Below are positions 11,846 to 22,171 of a DNA stretch of 64,000 bases, in pieces (the stretch's first letter is position 1; each line of letters begins with the position of its first letter). The stretch lies in NCBI RefSeq assembly GCF_009727055.1, contig NC_052360.1, positions 69,030,608 through 69,094,607 on the forward strand, written 5' to 3'. Source of the stretch: Benincasa hispida (taxonomy: Eukaryota; Streptophyta; Magnoliopsida; Cucurbitales; Cucurbitaceae). The notes beneath the pieces are model-generated. The model worked only from the letters and a program-made list of their open reading frames with translations, did no database searches and had not been told where the DNA came from. The translations under genes and the position numbers were made by a program.

Positions 11846-11910
11846 CTTGCTCCAAGTCTCTTGGCAAGTCCCAACATATTCAATGTGCCTATCACATTTG
11901 TCTTTGTTGT
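11846..11910 (-). pseudogene. UXS: Captured exon of UDP-glucuronate decarboxylase (UDP-xylose synthase)
   Basis: The 65-bp minus-strand segment encodes NVIGTLNMLGLAKRLGA with flanking residues and no stop. This matches the conserved block after the active-site region of plant UDP-glucuronate decarboxylases, which make UDP-xylose for cell-wall xylan. It is bordered by a splice acceptor (ttag on the minus strand, just above 11910) and a donor (gttag just below 11846), so it looks like a complete exon with both splice sites. I found no neighbouring UXS exon. It is a captured fragment and cannot encode the enzyme. The identification is from memory of the family. Confidence 0.7.
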
Positions 11911-12639
11911 CTAAACACCATATTTGCAATATGAATACAACCAATTTGATCTCCCAAAGAGTTGTTCAAACTCTAGTACCTAACAATAAAAATGAAACTG
12001 TGCTTCAATAAATATGAATACAACAAATTTAATCTCCCAAATATGAATACAACCAATTCTAACCAAATAATAACAGAAAGACAAGATGATGTAATAGAAA
12101 CTTCCATTGTACCAGTTGATATCAATCCTGAAAACTAATGGCCTTTTACACTAACAGATGATATCAATCCATCCCAAATCTTTGATCGAAGTATAAAACA
12201 ACACAACAGAGAAGAAGAAGACAACTACAAATAGACACACCCAACAAGTCCTACTCATCACTACATCCCACTTCCAAACCGTCCATCTTTTGGGGATATC
12301 ATATCCCATCCATGCCAACACAACATTCACAAAATAACTCCCAAAACAAAACACACACACGATGCAAAACAAAAAGAAGGACGCGACACATATCATCAAA
12401 CACCTTAGAAGCATAAACTCACTAATACATCATCTCTCCTTATATCCTCACCAAAAAACACTAGTTGAAATTCAAGTTCCAGGAAGAAGAAATATACAAA
12501 CCCTAAAGAAAAAGAATACAAAAAAATTTCGATATGTATGAGCTCAAACATTTCACAAACAAAAACTGATACTCATTTGGCAGAAATCTACAAATATAAA
12601 CTATTTAATCATTCATTCATTCACTTTTGATGAGACGCT
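11911..12639. other. CACTA interior between the UXS and CesA fragments
   Basis: Mostly non-coding. A near-duplicated stretch (aatatgaatacaaccaattt/aaatatgaatacaac...) lies at 11927-12060. A short hydrophobic reading frame on the minus strand (12151-12414) has no recognisable domain and is probably intron or spacer. Confidence 0.4.
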
Positions 12640-12870
12640 TGTTCTGGTTTTGCACTGAGGACAAGCTTGATTGCGTTCTCCTATTTCATACTCATAGCAA
12701 GGTCTACAAACTGGAAAGGCACATTCAATACAATCAACAGATGGCTTTCCATCTACGGTGTATTTCTATCTCATCCCCACAGATATGGCAAATTCGCAAA
12801 CAAATGAGAAGTCACAAACACAAAGGGAAGTTATCAGCAAAAGAATTGTAGCTTAGCAAAGTCGAAAAAC
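12640..12870 (-). pseudogene. CesA: Captured CesA N-terminal RING-type zinc finger
   Basis: The minus strand encodes [10 protein letters not shown], then after one frameshift (near 12750-12763) [23 protein letters not shown] and [10 protein letters not shown]. The order of Cys pairs and the [13 protein letters not shown] core are those of the RING-type zinc finger at the N-terminus of plant cellulose synthase catalytic subunits. DEIEI...VDG and [10 protein letters not shown] point to the CesA6-like class. In the intact enzyme this domain mediates subunit contact in the plasma-membrane complex. The region up to 12870 is weakly similar to the preceding CesA segment but has a stop. No glycosyltransferase domain is present, so it is non-functional as an enzyme. 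Confidence 0.8.
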
Positions 12871-12959
12871 TCATCAGTAGACAAACCAAACTGAAACCAG
12901 CAGCCCTATCAAAGCATATTACAGCTTGTACTTTCTTATCCGTTGCAATTGACATCTGC

Positions 12960-13690
12960 CCAAAAAAGTAATGTAAATATAGGATCCCCTATCAGAACCT
13001 CAATATAAAAAAATAAAATGCAATGAAAGAGCTCAAACCCATTTTGCAACAAAACATTTCGTCCAAAACTAAAAAACAAACATAAACCCATCATTTCCCA
13101 TTCAAATTTCGAGCGAAATTCCAACTACAACCAGAACATGGGTGAATGAGGTCAGCATTTTACGTCAGAAGACAAATAAAACGAACACTCAAAGAATATG
13201 ACTTGAAGCTCTTGTACACCTTCGTTTCAACAATGGAACGAAGCTCAAATGGCGTTATTCGAAGCTCGGTGAACTTGAAACAAAGCTCAACAACTCAGAT
13301 ATGATTAGATGAACATGAAACGACGCTCGCAGCTTGTGGATCTGAAACGAACCTGAGAACCTCGACGGTGCTGGATGGAACTGGGACGAAACTCAGATCT
13401 GCTTAGATGGGCATTAGACGGAAATGGAAAATGCGACGTTTGCGCTGTCCGAACGGGAACTGAGATTCACGGCAATGGAGAACGGAGTCGATGGAGATGT
13501 GAGCCGAACGGACGACAGCAGGCAGCGATTCCTTTGCACGGCGGTCGGCAGTGTTGGAAGTGGTTGGCGAGTAGTAGCTGAGGCGACTGAGCGTGAGGGT
13601 GTGGAAAACGAAGAAGAAGAAGATCGTGCAATGGGGGTTTCTACGCGTGAGAGAGAGAAATTTACTTTCTTTTCTTCCAAATCCTAATCT
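12960..13690 (-). other. Possible third captured segment: gene 5' region
   Basis: A GC-richer block read on the minus strand looks like a gene 5' end. A Ser-rich open frame (13680-13414, starting MEEKKVNFSLS) is followed by a long pyrimidine-rich stretch and a candidate acceptor (tttttgggcag) just before ATGTCAATTG near 12955. An overlapping plus-strand frame (13424-13687) also exists, so coding potential is unclear. I do not recognise the product. It lies upstream of the CesA fragment on the same strand and could supply a promoter or first exon. Confidence 0.35.
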
Positions 13691-13968
13691 TTCATATATA
13701 TTTTATATGTATATATACATATACATATAAACAACCTCCACACAAATCTTCTAAATTGAAATTAATTCCTTAAAAAAAAAAAAACTGAACTTTTAATGTC
13801 AGTTTTAGATCGATATTATATGTATACCTATAATGTCAGTTTCAAATTGACATTAAATATTCACTTTTTTAAAAATAAAAAAAAAATAAAAATAACCAAC
13901 ACTGTATATCCAATTTTAGTTTTTTCAATCAATATTAAAACGTAGATTTTTTGTAGTTGTTATTTTAA

Positions 13969-14539
13969 CTCATTCGATAAATAGTTTGCTCAATTCTAAC
14001 TTCTCGAATCGTTTTGGCATGCAAATCTTATCTTTAACACAAGACTTGCAAAGAAAATGATGAAGGCCTTTAGGCTCAATGACACAATCTCATTGAAATA
14101 TTCAAAAAAAAAAATATGAATGATAAAGAAACAACATCAATGACTATTTACAAGAATCTTCAAAATAAACCCTAAAGTGACCCATCATCAATTAAAGGAT
14201 GTTTGGCAGCTTTTCAACTTTCCTTGCTTTTGGGCTTCCCAGTAGCTCTCATGCTTCTTTTGTGCCTAATTTTTATTGATTAATGATACTGGTAGTGGAA
14301 TATGATGAGAATGCTACAAATGTTTTAACCTAGTTGAGATATTCAGGTGTACATATTAATCCAAATTGTATCTCTTTAAAAAAAAAACTAAGGGTTGTAA
14401 TTCTCATGTCTATCAATACCCAATAATTAAATTCTATCCTAAAACATTCAACAAATACTTTAAAACTGAAATTTACAATGAAATCAGAGAATTAATATCC
14501 ACCAACCAAACCTAAAATTTATAACAATCCATGAGTAAT
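13969..14539. other. Intergenic stretch between the CACTA/copia block and element B1
   Basis: AT-rich with short A-runs (14106-14116, 14379-14387). I see no gene, RNA or LTR. The last five bases (GTAAT) may be one half of the B1 target duplication. Confidence 0.45.
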
Positions 14540-16160
14540 TGATAACGGGCAGAAATGCACATTATTATAGCGCAAAGATATTAAACAATGTGGAATGCGA
14601 CGATAAAAATATGCAAAATCGTGTCCAAAAGCATTAAAATAAGAATATTGTGATCGCATGCGCCCATCGCACATTAAAGCAACTAATTTACTTATTTTTT
14701 GCAGGAAAATGCGTTGGCGCAAATGAAATTTCGATCCAAGGAATTCGGTGTCCGCGTGCATTAAAAGATTACGACCCCAAAGCCATAGGATCGTATGTGC
14801 TCGCGAGAATTTGCTAAAAAAAGTGGCAGCATAAAGACGACGCATCAAGGTGAAAGCATAATAAATCATTATAGGATAGAAATCTGATGGCGGTCGAATC
14901 CAAATTTAGTGGACAAGCCGTTAACGACACACTGTAGCAAGTACATTCAACTTTTCGGTGACCATTAATCAGCGCATCAGACAAAAGATTTAATGACCGC
15001 CCATCATTGCAATCATTTGAGAGAAAAGCTTCTTCACTTTGAGTTCGATAAATACCGAAGGCCACCACCGTTAAAGGGGTTCGTAGTTCGGGTTTGACAC
15101 AGTTCGCCATATACATAGAAGATAGATCATAGATAGCCGTTAGTCTGTAATTTTTATACTAAGAAGGCGGAGGCGAGCGAAGAGAATAAGGCACCGAGAG
15201 ATCACTCCTAGATAGCTCAAAAAATTGCTGGGAGAAGCTATAAACAGAGAAAGGACCAACACTTGCGAAAGTAAGGATATTCTTCTGGACAGAGTAGAGT
15301 AAAGACAGTGTAAAAGCCTCAGGAAGCAAGACATTGCTACTAGGCTTCTTATCCCTACCTTCCATTATTGTTTTGTATTCTGACTTTATTTATAAAATGG
15401 AATTTGCTTCTCAACATCTGTTCAATCTCTTCATATTTCGCATGAGTGGCTAATTTTCCGAATGGGTTGAGAAACACTTAGCTAGGATGACCTAAGATCT
15501 TCACTTTATGTGATCATCTTGTCTTATGTATGCATCCTTCACCCTTTAGAGATACTTAAGAGAGTAGTCTAAAGAAAGAACCTAGACTTGAGAGAGTCAG
15601 GTTAGAATCTAAGCTTGAGAGAATCGGATTAGAAATTCATAAGCAAGAGATAGAAACGTAGAGATAAGTTTTGTTTGCTATTATGCATCGCATGTACCCT
15701 AGAAATAGGATATGATAGTATGCGGTCACTTTGTGTATATGTGTATCATTCATCATCGCTTAGAAAAAAATAGAGGCTTAGACATAAGTCCTATCAACAT
15801 TATCGTATACATCGCATGCATCCAAGAAATAGGAACTATGATATTTGCATTAAGAGATGACATGCTATTATGTGTGTGTAGCATGATCGCATAATTTGAA
15901 TGCAATCTTAGAAAGTGTTAACTAAATCCCTTCTCAACTAGTTCCCCGCATACTCATTGTAACTTTCGCTGTCATCAACTCTTCACTTAATTCCGTCGTA
16001 TAGAATTTATACTTAAAACAACACACCAACAAACTTATTTGTTTTTGTCACTGCAAAGGAATCAAAATTTACTAACACATAGTATCTCAGTAGTCCCTGT
16101 GTTCGTCCCTGTGTTCACCGCAATTTTATACCATTATTTCATCACATTCATTATGCATCA
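14540..16160 (+). repeat. Athila element B1 5' LTR
   Basis: The LTR starts TGATAACGGGCAGAAATGCAC and ends TTATGCATCA, just before a primer-site motif. The 1621-bp length fits the three solo LTRs of the same family here (1614-1666 bp). The TATA region is degenerate (gataaatacc near 15048). Confidence 0.85.
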
Positions 16161-16166
16161 AGTTTT

Positions 16167-16184
16167 TGGCGTCATTTCCAGGGA
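16167..16184 (+). promoter_or_regulatory. Degenerate tRNA-Asp primer-binding site (B1)
   Basis: tggcgtcatttccaggga, a decayed form of the Athila primer site, six bases after the LTR end. Confidence 0.7.
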
Positions 16185-16396
16185 CTACGGTAGTACATAT
16201 TGCGCTAACAGTAACTTTTTTATTTTCTTTACAGCTTTCAACCTCTGTGCACTGCCTCTCCTTTGGTAAGGAAAGAAGCGGGTGTCGTATGAGCGAAGGA
16301 CAAATTCCTAAGCCCAATTACAAATGAGAGATTGAAAGAACTTTCCGAAGAAGACGATGAAACAACCACCGACAACAACAAGAGAGAAATCCCAAC

Positions 16397-17780
16397 ATGG
16401 CGGAACAACCGGAAGACAGGGCAGCAAATGCAAACAACATCTTGGCAAACCCTATTATCCCGGCAAACGACTGCAATAGACCCATCCAGGACTATGTGTC
16501 GCCCAACCTCTATGATTTCTCCCCAGGAATCATGAGGCCAGCTCTGGACGGATCGAGGTTTGAGATGAAACCGGTTATGTCGCAAATGATTCAAACGGCC
16601 GGACTGTTTGGTGGAAGGCGAGGTGAGGATCCACACGCCCATCTTTGGAGTTTTATTGAAATCTTCAATACTTTTGTGTTCCCAAACATCTTAGTTGAGG
16701 AAGTTCGACTAATGTTGTTCCTATTTTCACTATGTGACCAAGCAAGGAAATGGGTTTATTCTCTCGAACCAGGGGAGATAATGTCTTGGGAACAAGTAGT
16801 GGAAAAGTTCATGAAGAAATACTTCCCCCTGACAGAGAACGCGAGAAGGAGGAAGTTGATTACAAATTTTGAACAGGATATTGACGAATCGCTCAGCAAT
16901 GCCTGGGCGAGGTTTAAGAGATTGGTGCGAGATTATCCGCACAATGGCTTACCTGACTGTCTCCAAATGGAAATCTTTTATCACGGTTTGAACCCTGCAT
17001 AGCATAAGGTTGCCAATGCGGCAGCAGCTGGAGGTCTGCTTGACAAAACGTATGATGAGGCCAAAAATATTCTTAATCGCTTTTCGAAGAATCACGAAGA
17101 TTGGAGGGAAAGCGATCAACGACTTAAAATTAGAGAAGGTGACTTGAACAATGGGGCAATCGCATTCCTAGAAAATCAAATGAATGCGATGATGAATTTG
17201 ATACAAGGCATCGCAATCAATAGCCCGGGATCACAAAGAGGGCAGGTCAATGCAATCGATCAGACGAGTGCAAGTTGTGCCACTTGTGGAGTGGCCCATC
17301 CGATGGAAGAATGTTCGAGGAATTCGCAATATGTTTATTTCGTAAAGAAAAATCCTTTCTCCAACACTTACAACCCTGGGTGGAGAAACCACCCCAATTT
17401 TGCGTGAAAAAATCAACAACAAAGTTATCAACCGATGGCATAAAAAGAAGGACCGCCAGGATTTTTCCCACGAAAAGTTGGTCAATCATAAAATCAAGCC
17501 AGCAACTCACAAGCGCCGCCATCTTCTTCTCTGAAGAACCTATTGAAGTAGTATGTTGAGAAAAATGAAACAGTACTCCAGAATCAGGCGACTTCAATCT
17601 GCAATCTCGAAATCCAAATAGGACAGATTGCAGGCGAGCTCAAAAGTAGACCGCAAGTGGCGATGCCGAGTTCTACTGAGCTCCCTCGCAACCCGAGGAA
17701 CATGGGAAAGAAGCAATGTCAAGTTGTGACGTTGGAAGTGGAAAAACAGTAGCAGAAGAGAAAAAGGAGCCAAGTCGGAC
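16397..17780 (+). pseudogene. Athila B1 gag
   Basis: Gag packages element RNA. The frame opens at MAEQPED, although homologous sequence upstream (near 16324) suggests the ancestral start may have been earlier. Visible are the conserved RFEMKPVM...Q block, EEVRL, ARKWVYSLEPGEI, EKFMKKYFP, WARFKRLVRDYP and LPDCLQMEIFYHGL of the Athila capsid domain. A TAG at 17000-17002 and another stop near 17405 break the frame. A CX2CX3HX4C zinc knuckle (CATCGVAHPMEEC) lies at about 17275-17313. The gag-pol frame is then broken by the adapter artefact at 17787. Confidence 0.85.
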
Positions 17781-17786
17781 TAATCT

Positions 17787-17824
17787 CTGTCTCTTATACA
17801 CATCTAGATGTGTATAAGAGACAG
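17787..17824. other. Double Tn5 mosaic end: sequencing-adapter artefact
   Basis: CTGTCTCTTATACACATCT is followed directly by its reverse complement, AGATGTGTATAAGAGACAG. This is exactly the 38-bp back-to-back Tn5 mosaic end used as the Nextera mate-pair junction adapter. The 20 bases before it (17767-17786) are repeated exactly after it (17825-17844). The homologous place in the second Athila copy (about 57824-57845) has no such insert. It is best read as unclipped adapter plus local misassembly. It adds 58 bp and shifts the reading frame. Confidence 0.95.
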
Positions 17825-17844
17825 GAGCCAAGTCGGACTAATCT

Positions 17845-18790
17845 AGTTGAGATGGAACCCCAGACCCCGTTGACTCAAGATGAACCAGAAGAAAATGAGA
17901 TAATGGAACTAGAAGTTGCGTCCTCTTCTAAGCCTATGGAACAGGGAACCATGAAAGTATAGCTACCACCATTCCCTCAGAGACTTAAGAAGAAGAAAAA
18001 TAATGAAGTGCAGTACCATCGCTTCATGGACATGTTAAAACAATTACATATCAATATCTCTTTCACTGAAGCGATTGAACAAATGGCAAAATATGCGAAG
18101 TTTTTGAAGGACATGGTGACAAAGAAGAGGAGCATAAGGAAGTTCGCAACAGTGGCATTAACGCAAAAGTCAAACACCATTATCCCACTGAAAATGCGCG
18201 ACCTCGAAAGTTTCACGATACCCTGCTCAATTGGCAGGATATACATAGGTCAAGCGCTTTACGATCTTAGGCTAGTATCAACTTAATGCCCCTTTCAATT
18301 TTCAAAGAGCTGAATGTGGGGCAGCTGGTGCCCACGACGGTGACTCTCCAGTTGGTAGACAGGTCCCTAGTTTATCCAGAGGGAAGGTGAAGGATGTCTT
18401 GGTCCCAAATGACAAATTTATATTACCGAAAGACATCATCATTCTCGATTATGAAGCGGACAAGGATGTACCCATCATCTTGGGACGACCATTTTTATCC
18501 ATTGGTCACGCTCAAATTGATGTGTACAAGGGAGAGATCACGCTGAGTGTGAATGGAAAGAAGCTCAGGTTTGATATTATTAAAGCCATGAAGTGTCTAG
18601 AAGAAGAAGACCTAATAGATTCTAACAATGAACCCAGTTATAATGAAGAAGAAGAGTCCGAAAAAGAAGATGAAAGAGAGGATGTGACCGCATCCGTAGC
18701 AACCTGCAATTCGATCGTGGAAACGACAAACAAAGAAGAAAAACTGACGTTGAATGAAGAAAAAAAAGCACAACAACCATCCTTGGAATA
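17845..18790 (+). pseudogene. Athila B1 gag-pol linker and aspartic protease
   Basis: The frame at 18008 has LHINISFTEAIEQMAKYAKFLKDM, typical of Athila just before protease, then FTIPCSIG and the active-site region at 18263. There DLG is replaced by DLR, and a one-base loss shifts the frame (DLRLVST). A second frame from 18387 gives VPIILGRPFL, the conserved protease flap end, then an acidic linker rich in Glu. The protease would process the polyprotein, but with Gly replaced and the frame broken it cannot be active. Confidence 0.8.
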
Positions 18791-18800
18791 ACTACCTACT

Positions 18801-19359
18801 GTGGAAATAAAAACCTTGCCAAGCCACCTGAAATATGTTTTCTTAGGACAAAACGAAACTCTTCCAGTAATAATTTCCTCTGCGTTACAAGAAGATCAAG
18901 AGAATGCATTGCTTAGCATCCTGAAGAAGTACATAAAAGCAATAGGATGGACGCTAGCAAACATAAGAGGAATCAGTCTCGCATATTGCATGCACAGGAT
19001 ACGTCTCGAAGAAAACTAAAAGAGGTCTATAGAGCCTCAACGCAGACTATACCCTGCGATGAAAGAGGTTGTGAAAAAGAAGATAATCAGATGATTGGAC
19101 ACAAGCATTATTTATCCAATCTCTGACAGCACATGGGTTAGCACCGTGCAATGCATGCCCAAGAAAGGAGGAATGATGGTAGTCCCAAATTCTAATAATG
19201 AGTTAATACTAATGAAGACCATCACGGGCTGGTGGATCTGCATGGACTACCGCAAACTCAATGCGGCGACGAAGAAGGATCATTTCCCCCTACCTTTCAT
19301 TGACCAGATGCTAGACCGCCTAGCAAGAAATGATTACTTCTGTTTTCTGTACGGATATG
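18801..19359 (+). pseudogene. Athila B1 reverse transcriptase, N-terminal part
   Basis: Reads LPSHLKYVFLGQNETLPVIIS, then STWVS..QCMPKKGG and WICMDYRKLNAATKKDHFPLPFIDQMLDRLA, the fingers and palm entry of Ty3/gypsy RT. The frame has a stop near 19016 and another near 19092. It is cut right after FLYGY (expected FLDGH) by the LTR insert at 19360. Confidence 0.88.
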
Positions 19360-21107
19360 TGATAACGGGCATAAATGCACGTTATCATTGTGCTAAGTTC
19401 TTAAACAATTTTGGATTGCGTTGATAGAATATGTCAAATTGTGTCCATTAAGCATAAATTCTATAATATTGTGGTCACATGCGTCCAATGCATTAAAGCA
19501 GTTGATCTTTATATTTTTTTTGTAGAATAATGCGTTAACGCAATGCAAAGAATGCGATCATAGGAATACATTGGTCGAGCGCAACTTCACTGCAAAACTT
19601 TGCATTGATCGTGCTCGTAAACATCCACCCAAGAAGAATCACTACAACATGGTGGGCGCATCCGGACGAAAGGATAATTAAGATCGATGGGACAGAAAGC
19701 TGACGGCAGTCAGATCCAAATTAAGTTGACAGTCGATAACGGTCACAAAGTACATCTAGCTTTATCGGTGACAATTATCCAGTGCGTTAGTTAGGAATTA
19801 AAGTTGTCCCATCTCTACAACCAGGAGAGAGAAGCCGCCTTTCAACTTTGATGCCCTATAAATACCAAGTGCATTCTTCAAAGAAGGGGTTAAGCAGTCG
19901 ATTACTTCACATCACTTTATAAGTTCACACCTATGTTTATAGTTTTCTTTTCCATTTTACGGCGGAGCTAGAAAAGAGTGGTGACACCGGAGATCGTCCA
20001 AGGTGGCTCGAGAGAGAACCTTGGGGCATAAGAGCAGAGAGCGGTTGACTCTCACGAAAGCGAGAATATCTTTAGAGCACGAGTAGAATGGTGTAACGCT
20101 TGGTGGCAAGAAATTGCTCCAGGCTCTTTACTATATTTGCATTGTTATTTTGTACTTCATTTGGAAGTTCTATTTCTACATCTGCTCACTCTCTTAATAT
20201 GCATGAGTAGCTAAACTAGTTGAATGGGTTGAGAAGAACTAAGCTAACATGATCTAGGAAGTTTATTGCTTGCGATTGTCTTGTTTTATGTTGTGCAAAA
20301 TACCCCTTTAGAGTTACTCGAGAGAGAATCTAAAGAACGAACCTAATGTCTCGAGAGAGCTAGGTTAGAATCTAATTTGAAAGAGTAAGATTAGGCTTGC
20401 ATAAACAAGACATAGGGACTTAGAGATAAGCTCTGTTTGTCAACTTGCATCGCATGCATCCTAGGAATAAGAGTGATATTATGTGGTCGCATATTTGCAT
20501 GAATGTCATGTTGTCATCGCATAAATAGAGATAAAGGTTTATGAGTAAACCCTATAGACTTATCGCATATTTATCGCATGCGTTCTAGCCTTAGAAGCTG
20601 TGGCATTCACGCCGAGAGGTGGTTTACTATTGTATGCATGTTGCATGATCGCAAAGCATGAACGCAACCTAGAGTGTTAACCGAAACTCTTCTCAACCTG
20701 TTCACCATATATTCATCGAATTTCCCGTTTGCCAACTCTTTTCGAATTCTGCTGCATTTATTATTATTTTCATCAATGCAACAACCACCCAACACTTGTT
20801 TATTTAATCGGTCACCGCAAGTTTTCATAAAAAATCTCCAACGTAATTATTTTCATAAGTCCCTATGTTCGACCCTGGAACCAGGAAACTCAGAGAAATT
20901 TACACTTAGATTCCGCTGAGGAAACTTAAGTGCACAACGCTATCCATCAACACATATCGTCCATATTTTTCACATCTCATAAATCTAAGCATCAAGTTTT
21001 TGGCGCCGTTGCCAAGGACTTCGGCAAAATAGTTGTTAACGTTAATTTTTGTGAATTCTTTGCAGAACTCTTAATCTCTGGCGAACTACGACCCGAAGAT
21101 TGAGAGA
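19360..21107 (+). mobile_element. Athila LTR with primer site and short leader, inserted in B1 RT
   Basis: The LTR is 19360-20994 (TGATAACGGGCATAAATGC...AAGCATCA). A near-perfect primer site (ttggcgccgttgcc, 21000-21013) and about 90 bp of leader follow (ending ...gacccgaagattgagagaa). RT resumes at catgcgggc (21109). There is no second LTR. The left flank is ATATG and the right junction ACATG. The leader of other copies continues agagattgaaagaacat, so the right break lies in an ACAT microhomology. This suggests loss of the rest of an inserted element and not a solo-LTR exchange. TATA: tataaata at 19857-19864. Confidence 0.8.
21000..21013 (+). promoter_or_regulatory. tRNA-Asp primer-binding site
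   Basis: ttggcgccgttgcc, the best-preserved 5' half of the Athila primer site among the family-B copies here, six bases past the LTR end. Confidence 0.8.
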
Positions 21108-21108
21108 A

Positions 21109-22171
21109 CATGCGGGCTACAACCAAATCATGATTGCTCTTGAAGACCAAGAGAAAACCACATCCACTGCCCCTATGGAACGTTTGCTTTTCGACGCATG
21201 TCGTTCGGACTATGCAATGCGCCGAGCACGTCCCAGAGGTGCATGATGGCCATCTTCTCTAAATATCTTGAAGATTTAGTGGAAATTTTTATGGACGACT
21301 TCTTAGTGTATAAACAAACTTATGAAGTCTGTCTAAACAATTTGGAAAAGATATTGAGAAGATGTGAGGAGACAAATCTTTTGCTGAATTGGGAGTAGTG
21401 CCACTTCATGGTGAATGAAGGTATTATGCTTAGGCACAAAGTTTCCAAGGAAGGGCTGGAGGTGGATAAGACAAAGATTGAGGCCATTGAAAAGCTCCCA
21501 CCTCCAGCAAATGTGAAGGCTGTCAGGAGTTTCCTGGGACATGCAGGATTTTATCGTCGTTTTGTGAAGGACTTTTCGAAGATTGCTCGACCATTGAGTG
21601 CATTGCTAAAGGCCGAGATAACATTTGACTTTGATGAACAATGCCTCAACGCATTTAAAATGCTAAAGAATGCATTAAAATACTGAAGAACGCATTAACT
21701 GCACTTGTGTTAATCGCACCTGACTGGACAAAGCTATTTGAGCTGATGTGCGATGCGAGCGGTTACACGATGGGGGCAGTGCTAGCACAAAAGAAGAAAA
21801 TAATGGTACACCCCATCGCATATGCGAGGAGAACCTTGAACCCTGCCCAAACAAATTACACTACCATTGAAAAAGAACTTCTTACGGTGATCTTTGCGCT
21901 GGAGAAATTTAGAGCTTACTTGCTGGGATCCAAAGTAATCATTCACACCGACCACTCGACAATCAAATATTTAATGACAAAGAAAGATGTGAAGTTGAGG
22001 TTGATTCGACGGGTTCTCCTCCTTCAAGAATTCAACATGGAAATCATTGATCGCAAGGGGAGGGAGAACAAGGTTGCGGACCACCTATCAAGATTAGAAA
22101 ATCCGAAAGTCAACCGCAACCAGTTGAAGGTGAACGCAACTAATGACATGCAAAAATGCATGTCATCTTAG
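21109..22171 (+). pseudogene. Athila B1 RT C-terminal part and RNase H
   Basis: Continues the RT after the insert. MSFGLCNAPST is followed by the catalytic box FMDDF (Asp codons 21294-21299, intact), LNWE, and [24 protein letters not shown] 20-bp tandem duplication (21657-21676/21677-21696) shifts the frame before RNase H. RNase H begins about 21707 and keeps CDASG, EKELL and [11 protein letters not shown], then ends [13 protein letters not shown], the usual RT/RNase H boundary in this group. Stops at 21396-21398 and elsewhere inactivate it. Confidence 0.88.
21657..21696 (+). repeat. 20-bp tandem duplication in B1 pol
   Basis: aaaatgctaaagaatgcatt is followed by aaaatactgaagaacgcatt (two differences). 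The homologous B2 sequence has one unit. The extra 20 bp shifts the frame. Confidence 0.85.

Larger units (their letters stand above)
10856..13958. mobile_element. Non-autonomous CACTA transposon carrying gene fragments
   Basis: The left end is CACTACTATAAAATTGGAC. The right end read inward is AACTACAAAAAATCTACG, sharing CTACnAnAAAAT and the following TTTAATnTnGnTT. A 3-bp GTT flanks both sides (10853-10855 and 13959-13961), as expected for CACTA elements. Removing the insert rejoins a copia LTR end that matches the other LTR. Subterminal repeats of the type aatgtcggtt/aactgacat occur at both ends (10879-11100 and 13794-13860). No transposase is seen. The interior carries host gene fragments on the minus strand (UXS and CesA), a Pack-type arrangement. 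Confidence 0.8.
8170..13968 (-). mobile_element. Internally deleted small-LTR Ty1/copia element
   Basis: Two direct copies of about 308 bp flank the element: 8170-8477, and 10555-10855 continued at 13962-13968 after the CACTA insertion. The minus-strand order is 5' LTR, initiator-Met primer site, RT/RNase H, polypurine tract, 3' LTR. The flanks CTCAA (8165-8169) and CTCAT (13969-13973) could be a slightly decayed target duplication. Only about 2.1 kb of interior remains: gag, protease and integrase are missing. Confidence 0.75.

Noticed and set aside
12151..12414. Hydrophobic 87-aa ORF resembling a membrane protein.
   Set aside because: It arises from an A/C-rich plus strand inside the CACTA element, with no homologous pattern or promoter; probably intron or spacer.
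12960..13690. A complete host gene promoter and first exon.
   Set aside because: No known protein is recognisable, open frames overlap on both strands, and the block is enclosed by the CACTA ends; kept only as a possible captured 5' region.
16238..16642. 134-aa minus-strand ORF.
   Set aside because: It is antisense to clear gag coding sequence with conserved capsid motifs on the plus strand.
17787..17824. A natural Tn5-like bacterial transposon or horizontal transfer.
   Set aside because: Only the two mosaic ends are present, abutting exactly as in a commercial junction adapter, with a 20-bp (not 9-bp) flank repeat and no transposon body.
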